The notes below the pieces were generated by a model, which saw nothing but the letters and a program-made list of their open reading frames with translations, had not been told where the DNA came from and did no database searches. A stretch of 64,000 bases of DNA from Evernia prunastri. Taxonomy: Eukaryota; Ascomycota; Lecanoromycetes; Lecanorales; Parmeliaceae. The stretch lies in contig NKYR01000017.1 in NCBI GenBank assembly GCA_003184365.1, forward strand, positions 186,001 to 250,000, written 5' to 3'. This document shows, piece by piece, positions 35,405 through 46,091 of the stretch; positions within the stretch are counted from its first letter, which is position 1, and each line of letters opens with the position of its first letter. The position numbers and the translations under genes are program-made.

Positions 35405-36150
35405 TCATACTGTTCTTCGATCTGTCATGACCCGTACAATTGACCCTGCTCCCGCAATTTCCACCAATTTTTCGTGCCAGCTTAGCAGCACGCTCATCGC
35501 TTGTCCACCTCCCTCCCCTCCTCCTCTTGACTGGATTTGTGAGAAGCCGGTCGCTTGAGGTGTGAGAGATGACCGTCCAGAGCTAGGTTGTGAGGTGTGC
35601 GACATTCCTTTGTATCTTTATTGAGAAAGAGTCGTGGTCAGCACATGGCGATAGTGGGGAAACAGGGAGCAAGAGCACCAGGGAAGGGCTTGAGTTGCCT
35701 ACAAATACTTCATCAAAACATCTAGCATTTCGGCCCCTCCTTCTGAGCCGTATATACGACTAAGCATTGGCGACATCTCGGATTGTTTGATCGATTGTAG
35801 TGTCTCTACCACCGTTGCTAGATGTACTTCCTGCTCAGCAAATAAGCCCAGTCAGTAACGCAGCCATGGTCCCAAAATTATCACTCCCTCTTCCGGTAAG
35901 CCTCGACTGCTGGGGCCTTGCTCACCTTTGCCTGCGCGTCCCCTCCATACGGCGCATTCTCCAAAGCTCCCCTTAACGCGCCCTCAGGGTCTCCCCCTCG
36001 TAATAGCTGTTTTATTTGACTTGAAAGCGTTTGCACTTCTGAAGCCGAGACTGAAGGAATGGAGGGCAAGAGGGTGGAGACGTCGAAGTTGGCAGGGGAT
36101 TCGGGATCAAAGAGGTCAACATTTATGGTTCGCCAGTTCACTGTTGCCAT
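35405..36150 (-). CDS. arc15: Arp2/3 complex subunit ARPC5 (p16, Arc15)
   Basis: Exons 36150..35926, 35830..35703 and 35615..35405, 187 aa. ARPC5 is a small helical subunit of the seven-protein Arp2/3 complex that nucleates branched actin at endocytic patches. Exon 1 reads MATVNWRTINVDLFDPES and LRGGDPEGALRGALENAPYG. The first intron (95 nt) joins AK to EVHLATVVETLQSIKQSEMS, the second (87 nt) rebuilds DVLMKYLYKGM. The C-terminal block GGGQAMSVLLSWHEKLVEIA with SIVRVMTDRRTV is the strongest family signature. Reading through the second intron would stop at MKYL and lose this block, so the three-exon model is preferred. It is divergent from dynactin p62, 172 bp away. Confidence 0.94.
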
Positions 36151-36322
36151 GATAATAAAGAAAGAGGAGAGAGAGGTTGGTAGAAGGAATTCTGGCCCAC
36201 AAGATTGGGTTGCGGAGAATGAGATCAAGCTGTGACGGCGGAAACGGTCCGCTCTCACTTTCTCATGTTTTTATTCTCCACCAGCGTTAAAGCAGTTGAT
36301 CTATGCTAGCCATTATACAGCA
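36151..36322. promoter_or_regulatory. Short bidirectional promoter, arc15 / dynactin p62
   Basis: Only 172 bp separate the start codons of two cytoskeletal genes, so their core promoters and leaders must share this interval. I see no obvious TATA box. Confidence 0.55.
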
Positions 36323-38048
36323 ATGAACTTTCCGTACACACACATCAGCTGCCCCTGCACTGATGTCTCTACACCCATTAATGGAAACACAGAGGTCCAA
36401 GATGGAGAGGACGAGCAAGAACGGACATTCGACCTCAGGTCGCCCCGCGCGAACTTCTCCCTCTACCCCCTTGAGCATCTTTTGTACTGTGAAGACTGTC
36501 AGCAGATAAAATGCTCGCGCTGCATCATAGAGGAAATAGTTTGTTGGTATTGCCCCAGCTGCCTCTTCGAGATGCCGTTGAGCGTAGTCAAGAGCGAAGG
36601 ACCTAGGTGGGTAAGCCTTGACTGTCTCCATCTCCATTGTCCGCATAGACTGCTGATTGAATTGCAGATGTTCAAGAAATTGCTTTGATTGTCCTATTTG
36701 CACATCTCCATTGGCTACTAGTCTCATGAATTCGGCTCCAGAGAAAAAGGCGGTCAGCCGACCGTGGATCCTGAACTGCGGGTACTGCAATTGGTCGAGC
36801 CTCAACATTGGCTGGCAATTCGAAAGCAACAAGAACATCCACCAACAGGTTGCTAAGCTTAAGCTTGGTGGTAAGCCCAGATTAGCAAGCACAACGTCGG
36901 ACTTCGTTAAGTCTGTAGGATCTGAACCTCCGTCCGAGACTGAGCAAACGGCTATATCTGCGCTGGACAACGATCCTGACGCGGCATTTGCTTCGGTTAG
37001 GTCGTTCTACTCCTCCCAGTTGTCAGCTTCGTATCCCTCGGACCCACTTCTTACTGCCTCAGGAGGTTACAATTATAGCTCTCCGAGCAGTCTTGCGCGT
37101 ATTATGAGCCTCTATACAGGCCGCTCCTTTGGCAAGAAGGACACGGTGAAGTCTGCCATCATGCGAGAAAGTGCCGATGCCCCGGAAGGACTCAGGAGCA
37201 TAGATCCTTCATGTGATGACAAGGCAACGCGAAAGCTACGTACCGAAGGCTGGACAGGAACTGCAAGCGTGGCTCAACAAACTGAGCAGCGTTATGGGTC
37301 TAGGTTCGCTGATAGCCTTTGCCCAATGGGGCCACTCCTCCGTACAAAGCGCAGCAAACGCTGTCGGGCATGCCGGCACTTACTCGTCAGGCCAGAACAG
37401 AAGATCCAAAGCACACGCTTCAGGCTCAGGCTTATAGCTTTGAACTACGTTCCAACCATGTCACTCAAGCCATTACAGCCATCACCTTCCACCGAGCTAC
37501 CTCTAATTGATCTTACAGCGATACCGCCACTACGGCCAAGCCAATTTCTACTTACTCTAAAGAATCCTCTATTTGATGCTGTCAAAGTCACCCTTGCAAC
37601 ACCTGTACAGACCTCAGGGAGGTACAGCCATAGGGTGACCGTGCTTTGCCCAGAGTTTGACATTGGCTCCAACGTAGATCAGTGGGACGAGGCCCTTGGT
37701 GATGGTAAGAGCCGGAGATCCAGTAAGCTTTTTAGCATTTCGAAAATTGAATATGCGGGAGGCGAGGGTGGAAGGGTAGCCGAGGCTGGCAAGGTTTGGG
37801 AGAAGGGGAGGAATTGGACAACTGTTGTCGTCGAAGTCGTTTGTGCAGCTACTGCGGGAAAAGAGGGACTGGAGGAAGACGAAGATGTGCTGGAAATACC
37901 CATATTTGTGAGAATGGAGTGGGAGGCCGATTTGGAACGGGAGGGGAAAGACGAAGCGAAGAATGAGAAAAAGGAGAAAAGGGAGCTGGCTTATTGGACC
38001 GTTGTTGGTGTTGGGAGGGTGGGAAAGCTGGAAGCGGCATCATCTTAG
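36323..38048 (+). CDS. Dynactin subunit 4 (p62; Neurospora RO-2 type)
   Basis: Exons 36323..36606 and 36668..38048, 554 aa. p62 sits at the pointed end of the dynactin filament, the adaptor for cytoplasmic dynein used in nuclear and endosome transport in hyphae. The N-terminus contains a zinc-binding cysteine cluster (Cys56, 59, 64, 67, 74, 77, 80 in LYCEDCQQIKCSRC and CWYCPSC) continuing as CFDCPICTSPL and LNCGYCNWSSLNIGW after the 61-nt intron. Middle blocks: KKAVSRPWIL, EQRYGSRFADSLCPMGPLLR and RTKRSKRCRACRHLLVRPE with a second zinc site. The C-terminal beta domain runs from PSQFLLTLKNPLFDAVKVTL to FVRMEWEADLE and AYWTVVGVGRV. An alternative donor four bases downstream (after TGG) leads to an early stop, so 36606 is chosen. 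Confidence 0.93.
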
Positions 38049-38224
38049 CGGAGCCAGACATGCATTGAGATACCCATTGAAGAAAACATCTTCACAATGC
38101 GCAAGATCATGATCCGTTTTCACCTTATCGCCCTTTTTGCTGGAATCTAGTCTGCCATGCCAGTCTCTCTATCGGAAGCTGAACCATAGCAAGCTTCCAC
38201 TCCCATCTCCTTGACCGCAATTCT

Positions 38225-39099
38225 CTAGTACTCAGCAGGCCCTCCCATAGGGAACTCAAAGCCGACTCCCTTCCCCGTCAACTTCCGATACACCTCCGCG
38301 TACGTATCGAGCCTGTAATCCACACCGCCCCTCTCCTTCTCATCCAACACCACCTTCAGCACCTTGCTCCCATCCTCCCGCGTCCTCGTCCTCTTCCCCA
38401 CGATCTCGACCGGGTACACCACGTCCCCCAAGATGGCATCGTGCACGGCGGTCAAGGTGCGGCTGTGCGGGCGTTTCTGCGTCTGGGACGTGCGCGAGCG
38501 GTTGGAGCGTTTGGGGCGGGGGAGGATGCGGCGCGAGGCGAGGAAGAGGACGTGGCGGTCGGAGAACTTCTTTTCGAGTTCGCGCGTCAGACTGCGAAGG
38601 AAGGGGGGTAGAATGGTTAGTTAGTTGGTTTGGGTAGAGCGGGTTTGGAAGATGAGGATTGTGGGGGCGGGGAGGGGGAGGTGGAACAGCTTACCGTTGC
38701 TGGACTTTGTGGAAGCCGGGAAGGAGCGGGACGGGGACGAAGACGATGATTGCTTTCTTGCCGTGGCCGACTTCCAGCTGTGGGTTGGAGAGAGAGGGTT
38801 CGTTAGCTTTGTGTCCAAACTGCGCGGCCACTTTCTGACATGAGGGCCAGAGCTTAAGCAGTCAAGCAAATGCCAATTAAGAACAGAACCTTGCTTGCAG
38901 AGCTGCAAACTTGAGGGAAAGAGAGTGGTGAAGGAGGTCTCACCTCACGGGCAGAAACGAACTGCAGAGGCCTCAGCGCGGTCTTCATATCCGGGATGTT
39001 GGACTCCAAATCAAAGAGGGCGGTTGCAATGCTGGTCTCAAGCTCAGAAGGTTTTTGCCTCGACGGGCTCGTCGCGGCAATCTTGTTGAGGGCGGCCAT
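38225..39099 (-). CDS. rps7: 40S ribosomal protein eS7
   Basis: Exons 39099..38944, 38777..38695 and 38591..38225, 201 aa. It is a structural protein of the small ribosomal subunit. Visible family sequence: [20 protein letters not shown] and [11 protein letters not shown] in exon 1; [20 protein letters not shown] and FHKVQQR in exon 2; [40 protein letters not shown] and [20 protein letters not shown] in exon 3. Introns of 166 and 103 nt have pyrimidine-rich 3' ends. Length matches eS7. It converges on dynactin p62, with 176 bp between stops. Confidence 0.96.
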
Positions 39100-40001
39100 G
39101 GTTGCAGGCGTGGTGTCGTGGCTGTCCTTGGATTGAGGTTCAGGTTGGACTCACGATCTTGTGTGGGAGTTGATAATCGCCGTAGGGCTGAATAGCCGAG
39201 TGGAGCACCAAGGATTTAGTCTTGGCATCCATCACTGTACAAGCGATGGCTGAGGGATCGACTGGATCTACAATCGTAAGAATGGAGCACATCGAGTGTG
39301 CTAGATGGAATATGCAGGACCGCTGCTGGCCGTCGCCGGCCGTACTCTACACGGATTTTGTCGAGGTGATCAGCAGAGTGTGATCCGCTCACTACATATC
39401 AAGCCCAAAAGGCTTGCATCGGGAACCTGATACAAAGTCCTAGAGCCGCAGTGAGGATCTGAATCTAGATACACAGGAACATTGAAGACAACGTTGGACT
39501 TCAAAAGACTATCGGGTTGCAATAGGAATCCAAAGACCATCCAAAAAGCCGGTCTTTCGATCCGTCCGTGACCACCGGAAAAAGCAAATCATAGAGGTAG
39601 AAGGCGAGAGCCTCAATCCATTGGTCCAGCAGAGGGGATCACATTCGAGTCCAATGACTAGAGCCAGGATTCGAAGCCTTGTCAGAGGGTTCAAGACGTT
39701 GTTCCGAATTATTATGTTCTTCATCATGGCCAATGTCTGCTCGGAGAAGACTCGTCGTCCCTGAATCCGGTCCAATCACTTCTTGGGCCCCCAGCCTTTC
39801 TCCTTGCATTGTCGTATCGCTGCTGAAAAGTACCTCGAAATGTACGTGCCATTCTGTAGGATCTTCGCCATAATCGGACTCTCATGATACCCACGGTAAC
39901 TTGCTGACTATAAATCATTCACCTGCTCTGCAGAACAGAAAGAAATCACCGTGGCAGCATCTGGTGCTAAGAGTCATCGTCTCGTCCATGAACTTGGTAT
40001 C
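39100..40001. other. Intergenic spacer, rps7 promoter side
   Basis: About 900 bp carrying the rps7 promoter and the 3' region of the cab2-like gene. No coding sequence is supported. Confidence 0.45.
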
Positions 40002-41276
40002 TCAATCTGCACCTCCAAACTCTGCCCACGCGAGTGCTTTTGCTAGTAAATCATCTTCATCCTCTTCTTTGTGCTGTTGAGACCTTTGTGTGAACGATCG
40101 ATGCATCTTCGCGACTTCAGGTACAATGAGCGATTCGATCTCCTGCTCCAAATCTCCGTTCATCCATTCTTGTTCCGGAATATTCCCATTGCTCGCCACA
40201 TTGATGACGGGTCTTGGTCCAGATACACTTTTGACTCTTCTGTGGATGGGCACGCTGATCCATCCCTCTTCCTTTCCAGGAGCGACAAAGACCACTTCGA
40301 ATTTCCTCGTCGACAGAAGATTGCCTATGACGAGATGATGGGAGTACCTTCCGAGCGCTTGCTGAGCTTTGGACACTAGTAAAGACGGATCAGTCTCAAG
40401 CTTGAAGCTGACGATCATGCCTTCGGGTGCCCATCCGTCGACTAGGCTCTTCAAGAATTTGGGGACTGGATCCAAGTTGACCACGAGCTGTTTCCCTTTG
40501 GAGGTATCATCATTGTCGGATGATCCTGGCTCGGCCGGTTCACCGGCCCTGTTGGCTTCGGACGACTGGATTTTGTGCTCGGAAAGTCGGTCTTTTGGTA
40601 CGAAGAAATCTGAAACTGCGGCGGCTAAGTAAAAGAGCGCTTTTGGTCCTAGAGGTCTCATCAATATCGAGATAGTTCTGAGCTGCCATAGATACTCTGT
40701 TATTGTGGTGAAAGAGAGTAGCAGTAGAGTATTGTTCCGCCTCGCTGCGTTATATTTACGCAAGACGCCTTGCATCTTTTCCTGATATTCTGGATTCACT
40801 ACGACCTCGCCGTTCTGGCCCTCTATCATGTAGTCTAGAAAACAATTGGTAGAATGGCTATAATGCCTCGAGTATGGCAGTAAAGAAAATTGACGATGAA
40901 GAAAAAGAACAGCATAGCCAGCTTCTAGGAAATACTCTGCAGATGTGGCTCCACGGGTCCCAGCAGAGAAATTGTCGATGAACCTTACGGTCTGGTTCTC
41001 AAGAGGTACTGTTGTTCCGCCTGAGGTCACCAGCACCACCGCCCTGTCAAACTGGAGATGGTGCGAGATGAATGCTTTAGCAAGCTTGGCGTGAGAATCG
41101 ATAGTCTTAGGGGGCGGATTGTCGTCGAAGTAGATATTCTCTGGCGGTGGCTGGGAGGACGCTACGTCGTCTAGGGCTCCCATTGTGTATGTTGCGGGTG
41201 GTGAAAGCGACCTTGCAGTAGGTAGGGTGGAATGAACAAGCCCAACGCTCTGACCTTGGCAAAAGGTTGTCGACAC
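40002..41276 (-). CDS. cab2: Phosphopantothenate-cysteine ligase (Cab2/PPCS)
   Basis: Intronless, 424 aa, or 393 aa from the ATG at 41183 (MGALDDVASSQPP), which may be the real start because the extra N-terminus has no family likeness. The enzyme joins 4'-phosphopantothenate and cysteine, an ATP-dependent step in eukaryotic coenzyme A synthesis. The nucleotide-binding core reads VVLVTSGGTTVPLENQTVRF and IDNFSAGTRGATSAEYFLEA, then GYAVLFLHRQ. Later blocks are ALFYLAAAVSDFFVP, LVVNLDPVPKFLKSLVDGWA, GMIVSFKLETDPSLLVSKAQ and HHLVIGNLLSTRKFEVVF. The insert between DRLSEHKIQSSE and GKQLVV is acidic and variable. All motifs are intact. Confidence 0.93.
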   Translation of the reverse strand: MSTTFCQGQSVGLVHSTLPTARSLSPPATYTMGALDDVASSQPPPENIYFDDNPPPKTIDSHAKLAKAFISHHLQFDRAVVLVTSGGTTVPLENQTVRFIDNFSAGTRGATSAEYFLEAGYAVLFLHRQFSLLPYSRHYSHSTNCFLDYMIEGQNGEVVVNPEYQEKMQGVLRKYNAARRNNTLLLLSFTTITEYLWQLRTISILMRPLGPKALFYLAAAVSDFFVPKDRLSEHKIQSSEANRAGEPAEPGSSDNDDTSKGKQLVVNLDPVPKFLKSLVDGWAPEGMIVSFKLETDPSLLVSKAQQALGRYSHHLVIGNLLSTRKFEVVFVAPGKEEGWISVPIHRRVKSVSGPRPVINVASNGNIPEQEWMNGDLEQEIESLIVPEVAKMHRSFTQRSQQHKEEDEDDLLAKALAWAEFGGAD

Positions 41277-42795
41277 GTCAGGAAATCATCCGATACCACT
41301 TGGAGCGAAACTCAGACGCAGAAAAAAGAGGACGTTGATTTGTTTGAAAGGAAGTATGAGCGGAGCGGTGGGAGGGTTGACGAAGTGGACTGGGACGAGG
41401 GATGGATATGAGCGACCTCTGATAAATGTCGACTCGCACGGACGTACGAGTATATACTAATAAGTACCTAAAGTAAGGTACGAGTAGAGCAGGTACAGCG
41501 GGTTAAGAAACAGAGAAGGAAGTAACGAACTGCCTTGTGTAGCTTGTGTAGCTTGTGTACGGAGTAGCTTGCGCAGCTATGCTGGACCCTGACCCCAGTG
41601 GGCCGGACGGCTTACATAATAATTTGATTGGGAGCTCAGTGCGAAAGGCAGGATAATGGACATTTTTAAATGCCACACCCACATGAGCGGAGATGCATCC
41701 GCTAGACTAGACTCAGGGTCTTTATTTAGTGAGGTTAAGAAAGTAAGGTAAGGTAGAGTAGTTACCGCCGATCCATCCAACATTCTCACTCTTTTACTCT
41801 TTACTCTTTAGTTCCTCTGCTCCTAGAGTATCACTGATCCCGGTGCACAACAAAGTAGCCTGGAAGCTGGAAGCGGCCGAGTGAGTACATACCTTACATA
41901 CTATTACTATACTATGCAGCAAGTGCTTCTCTACGGCAATTCAAAGGTATCCGAGGATGAATACCTTAGGCCAAACACCCGAATGTTTAGCCATCACCTA
42001 CCTTACCTTAGATCTCTTAGCATCGCACAAGTCTACTCTAAGTCTCTAATAAATGGAAAACGGGAGAACGGGAAAAGCTGGAAATCTCTTGCCGGAGCGG
42101 TGCGGCTAGCATGGGCAGTGAAAATGTTCTGTCCCCTTATCTCATCATCGATCAACCAAATGGTGAAATAAGTCTTACCTAGTCATTCCCTCCCTGAGTT
42201 TCACTTCTCATCCCGCCACCCACAGACCACATCATACCTTACTACCTCTCAAAGTACATAAGGTACCCTGCCTAGGTCTTGATCTTATGATAGTGGGCAT
42301 CATCGTTCCTGCATCCTCCCTGCCCGCTCCAGTCTCCACGAACCAAAAATCATCAATAGGTATTCTTACATCGCCTCTCGCGCCCTATAGGCTTCTATCA
42401 CAATTCTCGGCTTCCTTTTCGTCTTCTCGCATTCCCTACAACATTGATTCTTCCACTTTCCTTCACCCCTTCACTCTACACCTACCGTAAGTACCTACCT
42501 TTCTTCTCATCCTACTGATATACTCTCTCGCAAGCTCACCAATACTCACCAGACACTGCGCACATCTACCAATTATCGCCCAGACCCGCCATGAGCTGCG
42601 CAAAGCTATCTCCCTCTTTACCTCCATTCCTACAGAGCCTATCGCGCTCCATACCTCGCCTCACACCGTATCAGGATTGACAGGGGGAAGTGTCATACGC
42701 TCGAAAAGTGCTGTCATGCTGCCCCTCAATTGACAGGGTTGAGAGGTCTACAATCTCCTCAAGTGGCTCTGTTAAAGAGAGGCTACTAGGAAAAG
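41277..42795. other. Divergent promoter region (cab2-like / Zn2Cys6 factor)
   Basis: About 1.5 kb. It contains many GTAAGGTA/TACCTTAC-type words (for example 41471, 41743, 41998), three TTGTGTAGC-like direct repeats (41533-41560), and a C/T-rich stretch from about 42180 that suits a long leader of the regulator. No gene is supported. Confidence 0.45.
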
Positions 42796-45685
42796 ATGAA
42801 GCAAGCGGGCTCAAAGCAGGCTTGCAAGCATACTGGCAAGCAGCGAGCCTCGATACCTCTCACCGACACGACCAACCAGCTACCACAGCCGTCTCAACCA
42901 GAACCTTCACCGTACGCACCGACCGCTGCCCTCCCCGCAGCTGCTCCATCCCACCAGGGCAGTAAGTATTCGCAGAACGCGTCCAAGGTAGCCATACCTC
43001 GCCTACATCGCAATAGCGAAGTTCAGTCTCTCTCCAAAGGATCTGCTGCAGCGGACAAGAATCGTGTCGCCCATGCATGTGAGCCATGCAGGCAAAGGAA
43101 GACCAAATGCAGCGGAGAACGTCCGGTTTGCCAACACTGCGAAGACTTCAAGCTCTTGTGTGTGTACGCGGATGGCAAACGCGATAGAACCAAAAAGTGA
43201 GCGCTTGTGGAGAAGCCATCTTTCCCGGCTGACATCTATGACCACAGACAACTCGGCAGTCTGGCTGGACGGATCGAAGAATACGAACAGCTTCTCGAAG
43301 AGCTCAGCTTGCGTGCTGGAGTCCAAGACCAGGTTCTGATTCGAAGAACCTTGGACAGAGTAAAATACTTAGACTGCATGATTGGCACTCCGGCTGACCC
43401 CACCAGGAGCTATCTCCGGAGGACGATGATGAATCAGCAACCCCAAGTGGCAAAAAATCGGGTGTCTACGGAGAGCTTGCCGGGGAACACAAGGCTAGCG
43501 CTCGAGCGGGTTCTACCGAATCATTAGATTGCATCGACGAAGACTATAATCGAAATTCCGCCGCCCGCGCCACAGGGTATCATGGCAAGAACTCAGAGGT
43601 GACTTGGATGCAAAGGCTCAAACGGCAGGCTGCACAGAATGCTCAGGAGCAAGAGGAGAATGGTGATGATGATGATGATGATGACGATGATGATGACGAT
43701 GATGATGATTCACTGCCCGATGGGCAGACATCGCCAACATCTCACAATGATCACTTCGGTTCAGGTTTCGCCCCCATCAGTGAATCAACCTACCATTGCG
43801 ACGACTTGGCCTTGACTCCTCCTGCTTATGTGGACCCGTTCGAAATGCCATCACAGGCGATAGCCAACATGCTGTTTCAAAGCTATCTTGAAAGCGTCCA
43901 TCCGGCATTCCCAATTATTGGGAAGAATACTTTCATCAGTCAGTACCAGGCATTCCAGCAGAGCCAGGATCAATCGAAAATCAACCAGAATTGGCTGGCA
44001 ATCCTGAATCTGATTTTCGCAATCGGTGCTAAATACTCCCGTCTCATCCAAGCCGAGTGGAGCGGCGACAGAACAGATCACCTCGTCTACTTCACTCGTG
44101 CTCGGATACTTGGTTTTAACTCGGAAACGATACTAGGCCATGCTGAGTTGCAGAAAGTACAGATTGCGGGTCTCATTTCTTTTTACCTGATGGCCCTGAA
44201 TCAGATCAACAGGTAAGTCGTAGTCTCGTAAAGTGACGGTTCCGTCTGACACCACCTAGGGCTTGGGCAATCAGTGGCATAGCTATCAGGCACGCAACCA
44301 CGCTAGGCCTCAACTTACGAAACGATAGCAAGGATGTGCCGGAAACTTCAAAAGAGATCCGATATCGAGTTTGGTGGGCATTGTGCAGCCTCGAACGTAT
44401 ACTAGCTGTCATGACTGGACGTCCCACATCTTTTTCAGAGACCGACTGTACTGCTCCGGCGCCGCTCCCTTTCGAAGAAGATTCCTTCTTGGGGAATAAC
44501 CCGCCCAGCCCACAGCATATCGCCTCGCTCCGGCGTTTGTCTAGTAATGAATCGCGACAGATCGATGGCGCAGCATCTACGCCTTCATCAGCTGGCTACT
44601 CGACCAAGCTCAAAGTATCCCCAATTAATTCAGTGTCACCAACGTCGCTGCCCTCGCCGCAAGAGAGGAAGCAAGTAGTACCTCCTTGCAACGCACTTTT
44701 TTTTGGATACCACACGAAGTTGAGCATCTTTACCAACGAGGTCCTGAATCGCCTTTATCGTGCTGACGCGATGTCAAAGTCCTGGGCTGATGTCCAAAGT
44801 ACCATTGCCACCCTGAACTCGACAATCGAGAAGTGGCGCGCCGAACTGCCCAGCGTATTCGATTTTTCCAAAAAGCAAAGAGATCAACAATTCGTTCGTC
44901 AGCGGATGAGCCTCGGTTTCTTTTATTACAGCATCTTGACGATCATCAACCGGCCCTGTCTTTGTCGGGTGGAGAGAAAGATTCCCGATCAATCGGGCAA
45001 AGCTAAGAACTTCAACCTCGAGACCGCAATGAAATGCGTACACGCGGCGCGGAATATGGTAGAGTTGTTGCCGCAGGAGCCGAATTCAGTCGGTCTATAC
45101 ACAGTCGCTCCTTGGTGGTGTCTGGTGCACCATCTCATGCAGGCTGCCACTGTCCTCATGCTTGAATTATCCTTTCGTTCGCATCATATGCCTAACGAGG
45201 TTGGGGAAATTTACGAGTCAGCGAAGAAGGCAGCGGACTGGTTACGAACTTTATCAGAAGAAAATGAAGCGGCGAGGAGAGCTTGGTCCCTGTGCGATGT
45301 AATGTTGCGCGAGGTTGGCCCGAAGGTTAGAAGAAGCCCAGTCAAAGCTTCGAACTTCGCAGGCGTCCCGGATAATCACGGACACACAGCGGATCACATG
45401 CAGGGAATAGATACTACCCACTTCACACAGGGACTGGCTATATCGAGCACATATCTACCGCAAGATCCCTTCGCGAGCTCAGCCCCGTTCTACCAGCCAG
45501 TGTTCTCGTCTTACGACCAATTCCTCTCATATAGCCAGGTTCCAACGACTTCGGCTTCCGGCCTTTACAATGACATATATCCCACTGCGGCCGACACGGA
45601 TTCCATGCAATATGACGGCGGGTCCTTCCACGAGCAGAGCCAACAACGATGGTTTCCCGGCCACGGCGGTGGCGGTGTTGATTGA
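42796..45685 (+). CDS. Zn2Cys6 transcription factor with fungal-specific regulatory domain
   Basis: Exons 42796..43196, 43248..43359, 43407..44212 and 44260..45685, 914 aa; introns of 51, 47 and 47 nt, the first two with CTGAC branch sites. The binuclear cluster has Cys95, 98, 105, 112, 115 and 122 (HACEPCRQRKTKCSGERP), followed by a basic linker and a heptad segment (QLGSLAGRIEEYEQLLEELS), the usual dimerisation helix. A run of about 15 aspartates lies near residue 260. The Fungal_trans domain spans roughly 300-680, with YLESVHPAFPIIGKNTFISQ, FAIGAKYSRL, AWAISGIAIRHATTLGLNLR and RYRVWWALCSLERILAVMTG. The intron 43360..43406 is required, since reading through it changes frame and stops early. 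The target pathway is unknown. The cluster differs from what I recall of XlnR and GaaR. Confidence 0.92.
43664..43709. repeat. Coding GAT/GAC microsatellite (poly-Asp)
   Basis: About 15 consecutive GAT or GAC codons within exon 3 of the Zn2Cys6 factor, giving an aspartate run. Units are mostly GAT, with GAC at three places. Confidence 0.9.
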
Positions 45686-46091
45686 ATTAACTCGATGCTC
45701 TACACAGCTTCTCCTGGGCGGTGTCACGGCGCTACGGTCTTCGCTGTCTCTGGTCGGAGCTAATATCAAGGCTTCATGCAATTGTTAGAGATACCCTTTC
45801 CTTGTGCTTCTATTTGCCTGTTGTCAAGAATTTACGACCTCGCTAGGGTACTGATAGATGGATGAGTGCACGAGACACTAGCTTCAGCGGTTAAGCCTTT
45901 GATATGTAACGCTATGCTTTCTTCAACACAATTCAATTCTTGATATGATGCAAGGGGCATCTAGAAAAACCTTTTCGCGTGATCCTGAGAGCATGTTTGC
46001 CAAGTACATTTGCGGAATGTACCATCAGCGCGACTTTTCCAACCCGTTCCTCTGCATGTATCTCCGTCCCTCCCTCTTCGTCTGTCACAGA
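45686..46091. other. Intergenic spacer
   Basis: About 400 bp between the Zn2Cys6 factor and the secreted-protein gene. Frame is open from 45945 into the latter, but the signal peptide begins at 46092. Nothing else seen. Confidence 0.4.
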
